Positions 22,963-35,605 of a DNA stretch of 64,000 nucleotides are shown here, piece by piece. Each line of letters opens with the position of its first letter. Positions within the stretch are counted from its first letter, which is position 1. The stretch is from Coleophoma eucalyptorum (taxonomy: Eukaryota > Ascomycota > Leotiomycetes > Helotiales > Dermateaceae): NCBI GenBank assembly GCA_026120035.1, contig JALRME010000019.1:822005-886004 (forward strand), in the 5' to 3' direction. The translations under genes were made by a program, and so were the position numbers. The notes beneath the pieces are model-generated. The model searched no databases. It saw only the letters and a program-made list of their open reading frames with translations, and had not been told where the DNA came from.

Positions 22963-25122
22963 TCACTCAAATTCCTTCAAATCCTTCTCAACTTGAGCCC
23001 GGCAGATAGGATGATAGAAGTTACGATTCTTTTCAAATGTACTAATCGCCAGCTTTGAATCTGCAAGAGCCAGTGATCTATAGAGGGGCCTCACAAACTT
23101 CATGCGTCCAACAGTGCCTAGTAGATCTGCGGCAGGCTGGTAGACGGACTCATCTTTTGCTGTAAGCCCGATTTTGAAGTAACGACTGCTGAGTTCTACA
23201 TTGCGTGTGCCGACAAACTTATATGCTTCACCCATAGCCTTGCTTTGGCCGGCTGTGAGTGGTTTCTTGAATAGTTGGACACGCTCGAGGAATACGACGA
23301 CCTGGTTTGCCGTCCAACCCTCGATGTCTGAAGAGCTTGGTTTGAAATCCTATTACAATTAGTTGGACTTTCCGAAAGAATTGAGATGAACGTACTTCTG
23401 ATTCCCACTTTGATGCCAAATCGTAGCATTTGTCAACCATAGAAGTGTCAAACTTGGGCTTTGGTGGCATTCCTGGCTTATAAAACCAGGTATCCCAGTC
23501 CACTGATTCGAGAGCTTTGGAGGAAACCTTATCGGAAGCGAAAAAATCAAGGAGGGTGGCTTTGAACTCGTATGAATCGAGTGACTTTCTTTGCCAGGTA
23601 GTGAAGTAGTGTGGAATGAATTTATCCCATGCTGGCTTGCCTACAAGCTTCTCAAGATAGTAGAGGAAGTGGAAACCCTTAGTCAATGGTCAGCCAGGTC
23701 TATAACCGCACGAAGGATGCACTACCTTTTCATATGGAATACTGCTAAATGCATCATCAGGGTCTTTACCCTCAAGATCCAATACAAGTTTGGTAAATTC
23801 GTGATCGTGACCGAACAGATCCATTGAATCCTCTTCACCAGCATCAGTATTTAAATTCTATTGGATCTGGGCACACTCACCAAGAGCCTTCCACCCAATA
23901 ATGGCACTAAAGTCACGATGAGGTTCACCATGTACAGCAGCTTGAATCCTACGCTCAAGATAGGTTGTCCAACCTTCATTCAACCAGAAGTGTTCCCAAC
24001 TAGCATTAGAAACAAGGTTTCCACTCCACGAGTGGCTCAACTCATGAGCAATAACGTCAATATTCTCGCGATCACCTGAAATGATGGTAGGTGTGGCAAA
24101 TGTGAAGACGGGACTGTCTATTGTTAGTAACCATCTGCCTAACATAGTTGTTTCCGCACTCACTTCTCCATGCCACCATACGGAAAGCTTGATGGGAGCG
24201 AAAGAACATTATATTGAGTCCAGGCATATGGGAAAACCAGTTTCTCAGCAACTTCGATGAATTTCTCTGTATCTGCCTCAAGTTCCCACTTAGCATCATT
24301 CAGCTCTTCTGGTCCGGTCGATACAAGCGAGCGTGGACCAATAGAAGCGGTAGCAATGTCTCCAGAAGCTATAGCGAATAGGTATGATGGAATTGGAATT
24401 TCTTGGCGGAAGGAGTATAACATTGTCCCAGATTCACCATTCTCTCCGTGCTTGAAAGAAGATGCTCCTGTGGGAAGACCGCTAGCGATGACAGGGAGAG
24501 GTGATCTGATGTAGAAGTCATACGTGCTTTTGACATCTGGAGTATCTTGACAAGGGAAAACAGATCTGTTGTGGATGGCCTGACATTGAGAGAACATATA
24601 AGGAAACTTCTTGTTTGAAGTCTGAGCTGGAGTCATCCATTGTAATGCCGTGCAGTCATTAGTGGTTGATACGGTAATCTCCACTGATACAATCTTGCCC
24701 AATTCAGCACCACCTGGTACCTTGACGGTCAATGGACTCCCATATGGCTCGGAGCGAGGCTTGACCTCCCATTCTCTGCTCTTAGTGCCATTGACACTGA
24801 TAGTTGTGATATCCAGAAAGCTTGTATCGAGTACAACCACATCGGACTCCTTCTCAGTCAGGGATTCCAACTGCAACGTCACAACTCCAGACAAGCGTTG
24901 CTTCTTGAAGTCAATAGCAAGGTCTGCAATGGTGTGCTTCGTCTTCCATTGGTTATAATTTGACAGGGTATTGGGATCACGTGGACCAGATCGAGAGGAT
25001 CTGGTCGAAGTTGATGCAGCCATGATGCTGTTGGTATTGATGATGGCAGGTTGGATCCTTGATGGCACGGCGCGACGTGCCGTTGTGAAGAAGGCGTTGG
25101 CAAAATATTGTAGAGGTTTCAT
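22963..25122 (-). CDS. LAP2: Leukotriene A-4 hydrolase/aminopeptidase (M1 family)
   Basis: Five exons (25122-24164, 24113-23881, 23832-23726, 23677-23396, 23349-22963) give 655 aa. Introns are 46-50 nt with consensus ends. All M1 hallmarks are present: the exopeptidase motif PYGGMEN at about 314-320 (rejoined across intron 1), the zinc site HELSH at 343-347 with the third ligand Glu 18 residues on (LNEGW), and the LTA4H-type C-terminal helical domain. The protein is a bifunctional zinc aminopeptidase/epoxide hydrolase; the yeast version cleaves N-terminal residues and has weak LTA4 hydrolase activity. The first 33 residues are rich in Arg, Ala and Ser without acidic residues and look like a mitochondrial presequence. 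The conventional cytosolic start is probably Met34 (25023), so two forms are possible. Confidence 0.95.
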
Positions 25123-28100
25123 ACAGGATAGATCAGACCAGACTCTCCAAACAAGCAGAGATTTCTGTACTATGTCTCTCCTGCCCGATTGAGTGAGGAT
25201 GTGGTACCCTTACTTAGGTAAGTGGTCGTACATTCGAGTGTCGCCAACTCCGTCGGCGGTGATTCTGTGGCCTCAGGCATGAATACGGCGTTCGCTTAGC
25301 AACTTGAGCGCGTTGGTGTTGGTTCAAAAGTGATAAACGATTGCTCTTGTGACCGGTCCAAAGATCAGCCATTTTTTTCTGTCTCAATGATAAAAGTGAC
25401 TTTTCGACTGCTAGTTTTACATGGTACCCACAACAACGCTATTATTTCAGGAACCACGTTTCCATCGCTTTGAATGCTCGATCATTTCGTCATCAGTGGC
25501 TGCATATACGATGAGATCCAAGCACATGGTGTGACTCGCGCTAGAGGCACCAAGAGGCAAGAAAGTAGCCAGAACTTGGAGGAACGTTGCTGAAACCTCT
25601 AGAAGGACATCTTCATTGTACCATCCGTTCATTGTAGCTGCTGCCGCCAAGAATAGAGTTCACACTTGAGCGACTCGGCATGCAGGTCGCAGCACCATTG
25701 AAATTGCTGGCAAATGTGACTTTGCTTATCAAAGGGACTTGAAACGAAGTCTACGAAATTTTCATGAATATGAGGTCGAGTGTGAAATTCAACACGGATC
25801 TTTGGAACAAAGGCGATGATCATGGTAACGGGATCGTCCCTTGAGGTTTGGAAGAGGATAATGCAATCTGCCATTGAATGACTGTCAACCTTCCTGAAAC
25901 TTCCGGAGGCGATTCTACGCGATCAACCCTTCAACGAAGATGCTGAGCGTAATTTATCACTCCGCTTGGTGGGGATGAATTTCCGTCAATGATCGTGAAG
26001 CTGTGCCACAAAGGTACCAAGGGAAACGACGACTTCTCGCTCTTGAGACTTGTGATACTGAGCAGGCCGTTGTTGGTGGCTTCGGAGATGAAAGCCAAAG
26101 TTCTTGCCGTCCTTCGTACAATACCTAGCCACGAAGGCCACCCTACTGCTTCGGAACATCTCGTGGAGAGTTAGGATCCTTTTTTTAATCGGGTTCAGTA
26201 GTACCTGCTGTATGGTCTAGAACGGCTTAATTGCTCCGCTGGGTCTTGTACCTGCGTAGACGATTCTAAGTCACGGCTCGTATTTTGCAAAATCGAATCC
26301 CACAATTGTCCGCACCCTGGGGTCTGAGATTACGAAATCAGGTCTTAAGTTTCACAGACCTTAACAGAGCGTTATCGTTCAGGGTCTATCATCGGCTCTC
26401 GGAAGGCATTTGAGGATTAGTTCCATTATTATTGCAAATTGCAGTTGTTGCACCATGTAACAGAGATCCGTCGTTTGCACTCACTAATGCCCATTTAAGC
26501 CTATCCCTACCCATCTGTACAGTTTAAGGCGGGGTGGGTAAATACGCGGAAACGGGAGTATCATAGTCAAGAAACCGAGTCGTAAAGCCTGGCTTGAAAA
26601 TCCCTGATACTTCCGTAACTTGGTAAGTGGAGGCTAGCTACCCTTGAGGTTTGTGATGTACTTTGACACTTCGTTGTCAGCCACGCCGGCGGATACGGAT
26701 CGATAATATGGGACGAGAGTCCATACCGTTGGTAGCTGCTACAATTCCGAAGAACAATTTACATCCTCGGTTGGAATCTGTGACCTACTGCTAACCCTGT
26801 GATACTGACCCTGATAGGATTCTGGAAAGTGATCAAGCAAGGGTGAAAAGCCTGAATTGAACTGGACTCCAGGTCTCCGAGGTTGTTCTCGAGGGATGCG
26901 AACCGCACAGAAAAAGGACCTTGGCAAGACTTCAAATTACAGCACTCTTGAGGATGCCGTCTATCACCCGAAGATGTACATCTGTTTTGCCAGCATTGAT
27001 AATGGATGCTGTAGAGTAACTAGTAATGCACACCGAGAACTTTCTGCATTGCAGATCGCAGCGTTCGTCCATGGACACTATTCCTTCGGCATAAAGTAAC
27101 AGCAAATCATTTCATAAGAATAATTGGTAGATCATAGCGCAAAAAAACAACACAGAGTGGGACAAAGAGTCTGGAAGGATGAGAGATCCAATATCTCCTA
27201 TTTCCCGGTGTTTGGCTGGTTTCGAGAGGGCGAATGGTGTAGCCTTTGATGTTTCGGCCTCATGTACGGGTGCAGTTCCGAAAGCAGAAACTGAGCTTCG
27301 CCTGAACTTCCTTGTCTCTGCATCACGAACCAGCGGAGAGATAAAGAAGGCCGGTACTTTACTGCTCATCCAATCCTAACCCTGTTCGAACCAAAAGTCC
27401 AGCAGCCAAGCTTCACTCGTCGTCGGGACCCGAAGTCTCAGACCTTCTTTTCCAGGATCCTTGTTCATAGAACAGCTACCCGGTGATATCAGATGCATCA
27501 AATCCCTGGCTATTGCAACCCTACCTGGTTAATATGTAGAGTTTGAGCATCGAATCCCAGTTCTTGCGCAATTGACTGTCCAACCTTAACCTTCGAAAGC
27601 AGCGACCGAATACTACCTAAGTTCCCTAATGGAACTTGCCCGGTGTGCGAACGGGTTCACAAGATAGAGCACATTGCATAAACGAGGGGCAGCGTGGCAG
27701 AAAGGCTCCCTATTGTCCATGTGCAGAGTGAAAGTATCTTTTCGCCCTTTTGTGTCTACTTTCAAGGGAACGAGACGAGGTCACAGCGACAATCTTCTCC
27801 ACGAAAACCTGCAACACAGGTCGCTTGTGACAGGCCAAGTAATATATTTAAGCTCAGTTATGATCTGAGGTATATTAATTAACCTGCAAGCGGAGAATTA
27901 TGTATGAACATTTATGCAGATTGACGCCCCCATCCACGTGGGGATTATTTGCTGTGCGAACCTGTCGGTTCCTAGTCCACCATTATCACACAGACCTTAA
28001 GTGCTCTGTTAATCAACCAGGTAAAGGCGTTTTATGATTTCATCATGACTAGGGACGAGCTACCTACCGACATTTATTCAGTGCCATATACGAGTCGTGA

Positions 28101-28216
28101 TATTGGCACGGGATGTCGTAACTATTAGTGAGTGTATCAACTCCGCATAACTATGCGGTACTCGTCTCATCTTTGTTCGTGCAGCAATCAATCTTGAGCA
28201 GAGCGAGTGACAGTCA

Positions 28217-28251
28217 CAAACAAAACAAAACAAAACAAAACTAAACAAAAC
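28217..28251. repeat. (AAAAC)n short tandem repeat
   Basis: Six to seven units of ACAAA/AAAAC, one with a C-to-CT change, in non-coding DNA. Confidence 0.8.
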
Positions 28252-29457
28252 GAGCAAAACAGAGTTCGAAAGCAAGCAGGAGTCCGCTGTACGAATAATG
28301 CGCGCCACTCCTGTCAAAAAGTACGAGTAGAACGTGCAGCGCCGAGATGTAATGCAACCAAGCGACGCTCGGCCATGATCGTCTTTCTTATTCCCCAGAA
28401 CCGAACTCACGAGACTGAACCCGAAGTGATAAAATCTACCATCTCTTCCATCGCATATGATGGACGGCATGGCAGCCCAGGTACACCTACACCATGGGCC
28501 GGCCGATACTGTACGGCAGAGCATACATAGCCTTAAGTCCGTGAAGTCACCATTGGGGAAGTTAAAGAGGACCAAACTCTCCCTCCCCACAAAACGCCAT
28601 GCAAGTGGCTTCACATAAGGATGAGGGCTAAAAGGATAAAATCCACGCAGCGTAAACCGTCGTAGTGCATAACTGCGATCCGCTCCCAATGCAACACATT
28701 ACCACCGGACCTGCAAAAACTAAGCTTTCCCCTTCCTGCTAATCTAAGTGATGATCGTCTATTGTTTGGGAGACTGGTCTAAGAGAACACTTTGTTTATG
28801 CTTATCAAGCTACCTACCTTTTCCCGAGAGGCCAAACGCTGCTGTCTCCACTCTACCATCGCTTTCGTTTCCCCTCCTTGTATCAGCGCCATGGGCATCC
28901 GACACCAAAAGCCCCGAAGATAGATTAATCCCGCCCACGCAGTAAATTCTTGATACCCTCTACGACAGGTACAACTGCACCGCTTCAGAGGAGAAGTGGG
29001 CTCTGTGTCAATCTGTCATTGGGGTTTGATCGACCAAGAATGTTCCTTTGCCTGTTGGTATGACATCTGCTGGCGGTAGATCAATCATTCCAACGGCCAT
29101 GCACTCGCTAGGCAGTGCTTGACAGGATCACCTCGTGCAGTTTTGAAGAACGGGGACAGTGCGCATTGACTAACCGTGAAATCCTCATTGTTGTGCACGC
29201 AGCAAGCGACCACGACGGGCCCAGCCCTGAGGTTTGAACGCGCTCATGTGTGTATGGGATAGATCCCTTGACACCTTTCCGATCCACCAACGTGCCTACT
29301 GCCATGCCTTGAGAACCCCCTTTTTATGTACCTACACAGTCTTTATGCTGCTTGTTGATGTACCAACCCATATGCTTGTCAACTATCGACGGGTTGACTT
29401 TCCCCGAGGGTCTCATTGTGCTTAGGGCTCCAAATTGAATATCAGTTCTGGGGATAC

Positions 29458-29481
29458 TGATCCTGATCCTGATCCTGATCC
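29458..29481. repeat. (TGATCC)4 hexamer repeat
   Basis: Four perfect tandem copies of TGATCC in non-coding DNA. Confidence 0.85.
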
Positions 29482-31963
29482 TCCATGCGGTACTCCGGGT
29501 AGATATCACTTGAATCCCGTCATTTCTACCTCGTCACGTCTTTCTGCCGGGAAAAGGGTCCAAACTGGCCGGTCTTATTGATCCAAGTCGTGTGGGTATG
29601 TGCAACCTTACCGCCTTGATCGAACCAACCGTTTACATGAACTTTAAAAGAAAGTATTATTCTCATCGCTTTGATTTACTTGGCATCTTCCTAAATATCT
29701 ACCTTAAACACCAACAAGCTTTGAAACAAGACATCATATCTGCCCCACGACCTCAGATAAGTTATGGTAGCTCTGTCTCATCCATTCTAGCTGATTTATC
29801 CCGTAGCTTGAAGCCATAAGAAACGACTAGCTTTGGTTTCCTGTCAGAGTGCTGTATCTACGAAAATCAAGGCTTGGCGACGCTTTTCCTCTTCTAACGA
29901 TTGTTTGTGAAGAAGGTTAATGAGATACCATATTGCGTCACCTAGCTAATTCGAAAGCCATTCTCTTAGGTGGATAAGGCGCTGGTTTTGATACCTCGAT
30001 TTCTACTATATCTTTACATCAAGAGTCTGTCAATTTCTAGAACCTGTGCAAAATTGACAAGAGACTTCCCGCTGAATAGTGGGCACACGAGGCTCATTCC
30101 GTCAAGAGAATGAAAATTGAAAGGCCCCGTAAGAGCAGGACAGGATAAACGCTCCTTTTTTTCTGCAGCATTGCTATTCAGCTATGATCTTGTCCTTGTG
30201 GCGCCGAACTAAAACCCCTAGTCCAGAAGTACCGATACCCATCCGAGCTACATCAAAAAGGCAGTTTTCCACATCGATAGCTCCTGAGACCACGCGGGTT
30301 TGAGTGTGCTCGTGAGCTTCTCATCTCTCTTAAAAGCAGCTTTGTATCCGTCCCAATACCAAAGAAAGCCCCTAATGATGTGTGATAAGGCGAGAGAGTT
30401 CGCTCTATCTCAACCTCTGCCGACCGCACAGACTGACCGAATCACGGACACACAGCTTGAATAGGTGGCTGCCCCGCAGATACTTGATTTTACTCTGCAC
30501 TTCCCCAGCAGGTGGCTTGCTCTGTAGTTTCATGCTCGAATTGTCTTTCTTCTCGATGTAGGATTCAGGAGGAAAAATCAATCCATGAGCAGAGGACGAT
30601 GTTCAGATACGGCTTTTGAGGAGTGGTGCCGAAGGCAAAGAATACCGCTAGCTGGATAACTCATGAAAAGAAAATCCTTCATTTGACTTGCATTGCAGGT
30701 GCATTATGCCTTGCTCACTAAAACAAATATTGGTGTAACCATGACAGACTTTGCTTTAGAATTGTCGCAATTAGAAAGCTTCTAGAAGTCTTAATCATAT
30801 CGCTATAGCCCATGGCTTGTTCTACAACATAGCTCTCTGATAACGTAACATCCAAGAAGCCAATTTACGGGAGACAGCTCCTGAAAATTAGTCAGGCCGC
30901 TCAAATTGTATGTACGGAAGACTGTGCAAGTATAGAGTTTCTCTGCTTGGACTGACTCGTGGGACCAAAAACGTGGTGAATTGAACTCTCTTCCTCTCGA
31001 TATTCATGATAGGCCAAAATAGAGTTCAACGATGGATACCGTATTGGTACTGGTAGTATTTTTGGTGACGAATGCTGAACTTTCAAGAGTCAGCATATCA
31101 GCATCTATGAAAGGTCTTTGGGTTCATGGAGTAATTCTGAAAAGCTGCTAAGTTTCACTTCAACCTCTTTTCATCTTTTGCCGAGAGGATTCTGACGGAG
31201 GATTGAGAGATATGGAGATGGCGAATACACCGTTCTCACTCGATCCTTTCGTGGCAACATGTGCTGTGACGATCTATATCACTTGCGACTTGATATGTAG
31301 ACTGTATGACCGGATTTGCGTGGGCCCACCAAAAGTCTTTGATGAGAAGATATACTCGTATTCCCTTTCAAGAAAATCGTGCACGCATCGTATAGCCAGC
31401 CAAGTCTTCTGGATGTAACTAAATGCTGTCGCTCGCAAGTTGGCACCAAGCCTCGCACCAAGCACCAAGCACCACTACTATTGTGTACAGCACCACCAGT
31501 GATGGTGGAACGGTCGGGTAGATTTGATGCGCGATGTACTCTTGTATTAACGAATCGGGGAGAGGGAGGCTTGCTACTACATCAGAGAAGTGAGCAAGCG
31601 AGCGCACGATGTTCGTCCTGATTTAAACCACTGGGGCGAGGAGAGGGGCGCACGCTGGCGCACAGTGGGGAAAGGTGCATGAATTCAGACTTCGCATGCC
31701 GCAAGAGCAAAAACGAGGTTCTCGAGCCCCGGGCGATCTCATTGTTTGCCATGCGGATCAAAGCTTGCACGGTGCTGTTATTCGCGCAGGCGTGAGCTGC
31801 TAGTAGACTAGCAGATCCTGGTCTAAGCCCTGGCTGATGTCGTGGATTGAAGCCGTTTCATTGTGACCCTGCCCGCAGACTTCCCAAGAGCTCTGCGAGG
31901 TCGAGGACGAACAGGGTCGTAGGGGGCAGGTAGGCAAGCAAAGGTGGAGCAGAGGAGGAGGCT

Positions 31964-31991
31964 CGAGATTCGAGATTAGAGATTCGAGATT
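31964..31991. repeat. (CGAGATT)4 heptamer repeat
   Basis: Four tandem copies of CGAGATT, the third with a C-to-A change, about 0.9 kb upstream of the Uds1 gene. Confidence 0.8.
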
Positions 31992-32866
31992 CCCAGTGCC
32001 GCTATGGTTTTATCGGTGCCTGATATTTCAGACTCGCCGGCTATAGAGGTAGAAAAAGGGTAAAGGGCGGCAATGCAGGCTAGGGTAGCGGACCGGGATG
32101 CTGTTACCAGCTGCAGTGCGCCTGCACAGTACACAGGAAAGCACTATAGGCACGAACCTTCGAAAGAAGCTGCACAGGACGCCACCGTACAGACCACGGC
32201 CGATTAAAAATGTGCTAAAAGACGAAGAGGGGGAGAGAGAAAGAGAGATAGAGACGGGAGAGCGACTACGCAACCTGACAGGAGGAGGAGAATCAAGCCC
32301 CAAACGGCTCTACGCAAGCCATCCAGCCAAAATCATCTCCTCTCCCTCTCCCTCGCTCTCCGTCTCTGCTGCTGTCTCGCAAACCGTACCGTGCTTACCT
32401 CTCTGCCTATTTCACTCCCAAGCCCCCACTACCCTTGCCTTGTCCTGCCCTGCCCTGCTGTTTTGTGTCTCGGACGCCACAGCGTTCATGGGATTCCCTG
32501 TGGAAGGTCAATTCCAGCCGGCCCCCGTCGCAGAAGCATGGGACTTCTCCCTCTTGCTGGCCCTAGTTCTTCTTTTATCCTAGTTCCATGTCGGAGCCCT
32601 ACCTATATGTGATATGATGGTGCAGCCGAGCAGTAGCAAAGGCAGTACGAGGGTCTGAATAACGTTAACCCTATATTCCATCACTTCCGAAGTTCAAAGC
32701 TTAGTTAGTCAAAGAGCTTGCTCGGTTCCTTGGATATATCTATTTGCTAGCCCCTTCAACCTCTTCGAACTTCATGTCCGGTGGCTGAGTTCGACCTTCA
32801 ACACGACCACTATTACATCTTGGGGCCTACTGCCAGTACTTTGATTGAGGATCTATATCTCAGAAT

Positions 32867-34895
32867 ATGGCACACATCGCTAGTTTCATGGTGGAGAGTG
32901 GCAGCAGTGTGGGGTTGAACAACTTGATTGCCAGAGAACTATCGCCCGACTCGTCATCATCCGCAAACTCTTCTAGAGTTAATGTGAGTCTACGAACCGC
33001 TTCTACTGGACATGTACTAATTATTTCAGCTTTCAGAAATGTCGCCGTACAGCTCATCACCGAGGGAGGAGAAAGAGAAGTACGTTTGGAGGTTGCACCA
33101 ACCAACAGAATCTCGACGATTCAACTTATTTCCGTCAAAAGAGAAGCCTTCTTGCATCTCCACCGTTAGGAAAACCTCAAACCCAGAGAACATGGCACTG
33201 GCTGTAGGAGACGTGAAGAGCCACCTTAGATCCAGATCAAAGGAACAGCCATTAGGCAGACGAAGAAAAATCAGCGTGCCAGAGCTTGGTCCTATGACAA
33301 CTGTACAGGAGGTTCCTATGGATTCTCGTGAGTCGACTACTCTTCATCTATTAGCTCGGCTAACCCATCTTAGCAACAATTCCAGGACGACCACCTATTC
33401 ATGAACGATCCATCAGTGCGCCCGCTAACAGCTGGGCACGACACATATATGGTGAGAACATGCTCTCTTGTATCGAAGGACCAGCACTCGACGAGAGTTC
33501 AGAGTCGATGGAGGCTCCATCCGAGGCGCTGGGGAGACCTGGATCGAGATCACCCAGAAGACTCGCACCCATCGTAACCTCACAAGGTAGCATGGCAAAT
33601 CCACGTCTTCGATCCAACAGTAGTTCTCCTCTTCCACCGGATGTACCACCAAAATCAGCTCGCATGCAGAATGCCTCTCCACATTCTCGAGGCGTTTGCA
33701 CACCATCATCCTCTGCAACCACTTTGGTAGAGACTCCTCTAGTCAGCGCAGAAGGAAGGGGATCTCCAGATCCAAACCTGTGGAGAATGCCTACTAGCCA
33801 AAATGGGCATTCTCGCCACCAGTCTGAGGATACGTTTCAATGCATCTCGCGTCAGCCTACGAGCCATCGACGTGGAGAGTCGGAATCATCAGTGTCCATT
33901 ATGAACCGAGGACGCCCAAAGAAGCGAGCTCCAGACGGTAGCCCCATGAAGCGGGCACCCAGAAGACGGAGCCCATCAGTAGAAGAGGAAGAATTCGACT
34001 CTCTTCCACAAGGATACAGAGCGGCAAAGGCACCTTCCAGCTTGGCCACACCAGAGCTCGAGAGTCTCCGAAAACAAGCGATGGGCCAGGCTTCAAAATT
34101 CGAAGTTCTGCCCACGAAGGATGTGGAGGCACTTTCAAGGGTAAGCTTCAGACTCTCCTTAACGAACTGCCCCTATCGCCTATGAAACAACATACTAACC
34201 CCAACTAGGAACTCCGTGCCCTCGACGAACGATGCGATTATCTTCGCAAAACCCACAAATCCCTACGCAGTGGCCGTCGGAACCTTCATGATCGCATCTG
34301 CTCTTACCTTCGGTCTCCACGCGTGGCACGCTTCTCTCACGAGAGCATCCTTAAGCAAGAAGAAGCTTTGTCAGAACTCGACTGCTCAATTGATGACTGG
34401 GTTGCCAAGCTAGACTATGCTGAGAACCGACGAACTCGTATTCGTCAAAAGCTACTCGAGCATGTCGCTGCTGCTTTGATAATCCCGCCTTCAGATGAAG
34501 ACACCCCTTGTTCTCCATTCCCCGCTTACACCCTCAACACCCCACCACGAAGCCCAACCAAGTCGCAGTCGCAATCACCACAGCGACTCGCCGAACCTCT
34601 GAAGGTCTCTATACCGGAGCCAATGCATCGAAAGGATGTGCAATCTGTGGCATCGATGGCATCGATCAAAATCTACGCTGACTCTGATGTCTACGCCTTG
34701 CTTGCCGATGTCGAAGAAGAGATTAGCCGTATGAGTGATCAGCCCGAAGGTCTCTCTACGTCGGCTCGTTCTTCAATACATGCTCCAGAACAACCACAGC
34801 CTTCGCTTCAGGCCTCGCCTCTGAGTGATGATGGCCCTATCTTGAATGCCATGACATTCCAGGGTACCTACACCCGCAATGTCCAGCATGTATGA
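32867..34895 (+). CDS. Up-regulated-during-septation protein (Uds1 domain)
   Basis: Four exons (32867-32983, 33030-33327, 33374-34140, 34209-34895) give 622 aa; introns are 46, 46 and 68 nt. The first two thirds are disordered, rich in Ser, Pro and Arg, with basic patches (RGRPKKRAPDGSPMKRAPRR). From about residue 394 there is a helical domain: ELRALDERCDYLRKTHKSLR, RRNLHDRICSYLRSPRVARF, HESILKQEEALSELDCSIDDW and RRTRIRQKLLEHVAAAL. This is the fungal Uds1 (up-regulated during septation) domain, first noted in Schizosaccharomyces. Its molecular role is unknown; expression and localisation point to cell division and septum formation. A second AG acceptor at 33036 lies 7 nt beyond the chosen one but breaks frame. 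The gene stands alone, with a very long gene-free region upstream. Confidence 0.88.
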
Positions 34896-35605
34896 GTACC
34901 TATTATGGTAGAGACGAGCGACAAAAACATTCTTTTATTTTTAATGACCCTTTATGATTGAACTTTATCAGCGTTGCGTGCGATTCACGAATAGCATGGC
35001 TGATGCGTGTCCGCTTATGCCGGAGACGAATCTCATTTTTTTCTGTTACGTCTCTTGGCTACCTACTTATTCCTTATATTTTTAAGCGTTTTGCTATCGG
35101 GGTTTACAGCTGTCTGGTTACTTTTTTTGTTGATACCAACATTTTCAGGAGTTTTTTTTGGGGAGTTTTTTTCTTTTGTTACCCTTTGTCTCTCTCGAGC
35201 AGGGAACTTTTGCTTTCATCTGCCTACTGCTGGCATCGATCATCCACCTCTCTTTCTACTATACTGTTCTGTGATAGACTCTCTGTCTCTAGGGCCTTTC
35301 CTTTGTTTCACTTAGTAGCTTGTATGATTTATGGTAGAACGGGGACTTCTTGGTTAGAAAAACAGGATTGGATGACAATCATCTAAACCTTATGGGACAA
35401 TTAAAATCACTTCATTATTTCCGATCAATATTCTTAGGCCGTTTTCCACATGCGCGTAAACCTTGTGACCTCATCTATTACCTTTCTTCTAGAAATTATT
35501 CTTGACTTTCAGAGTGTTGATTAAGGTGTCCAAGACAGATTATAACTAATATACAATTGGTAAATGCCTGAGGAAATCCCTGCCATATCTTACATATCTT
35601 TGTGC
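34896..35605. other. Convergent intergenic region
   Basis: A 0.7 kb T-rich gap between the 3' ends of the Uds1 gene (+) and the TIP30-like gene (-), with many T runs at 35030-35180. It should hold both terminators. The open frame at 34958-35386 is low-complexity Phe/Leu/Ser sequence and is rejected. Confidence 0.5.

Larger units (their letters stand above)
25123..32866. other. 7.7 kb block with no supportable gene
   Basis: Apart from the aminopeptidase promoter at the left and the Uds1 promoter and leader at the right, I can support no gene here. Open frames are short, on both strands, lack family motifs and do not join through splice signals. The base composition looks ordinary rather than strongly AT-rich, so it does not look like a RIP-wasted transposon. 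It holds several small tandem repeats (about 28217, 29458 and 31964) and a pyrimidine-rich stretch near 32336-32365. Long leaders, non-coding RNAs, a large regulatory region or a lineage-specific gene with many short exons are all possible. Confidence 0.5.

Noticed and set aside
25447..25874. Two overlapping minus-strand frames upstream of the aminopeptidase (81 and 67 aa)
   Set aside because: The first has an ATG and looks mildly protein-like, but the second starts with TTG and I could not join them or add exons with good signals.
28078..28689. 203-aa minus-strand frame in the gene-free block
   Set aside because: It is long by chance over the AAAAC repeat (Phe/Val-rich when read in reverse), with no homology-like features or splice context.
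34958..35386. 142-aa plus-strand frame after the Uds1 gene
   Set aside because: Low-complexity Phe/Leu/Ser sequence encoded by T-rich terminator DNA.
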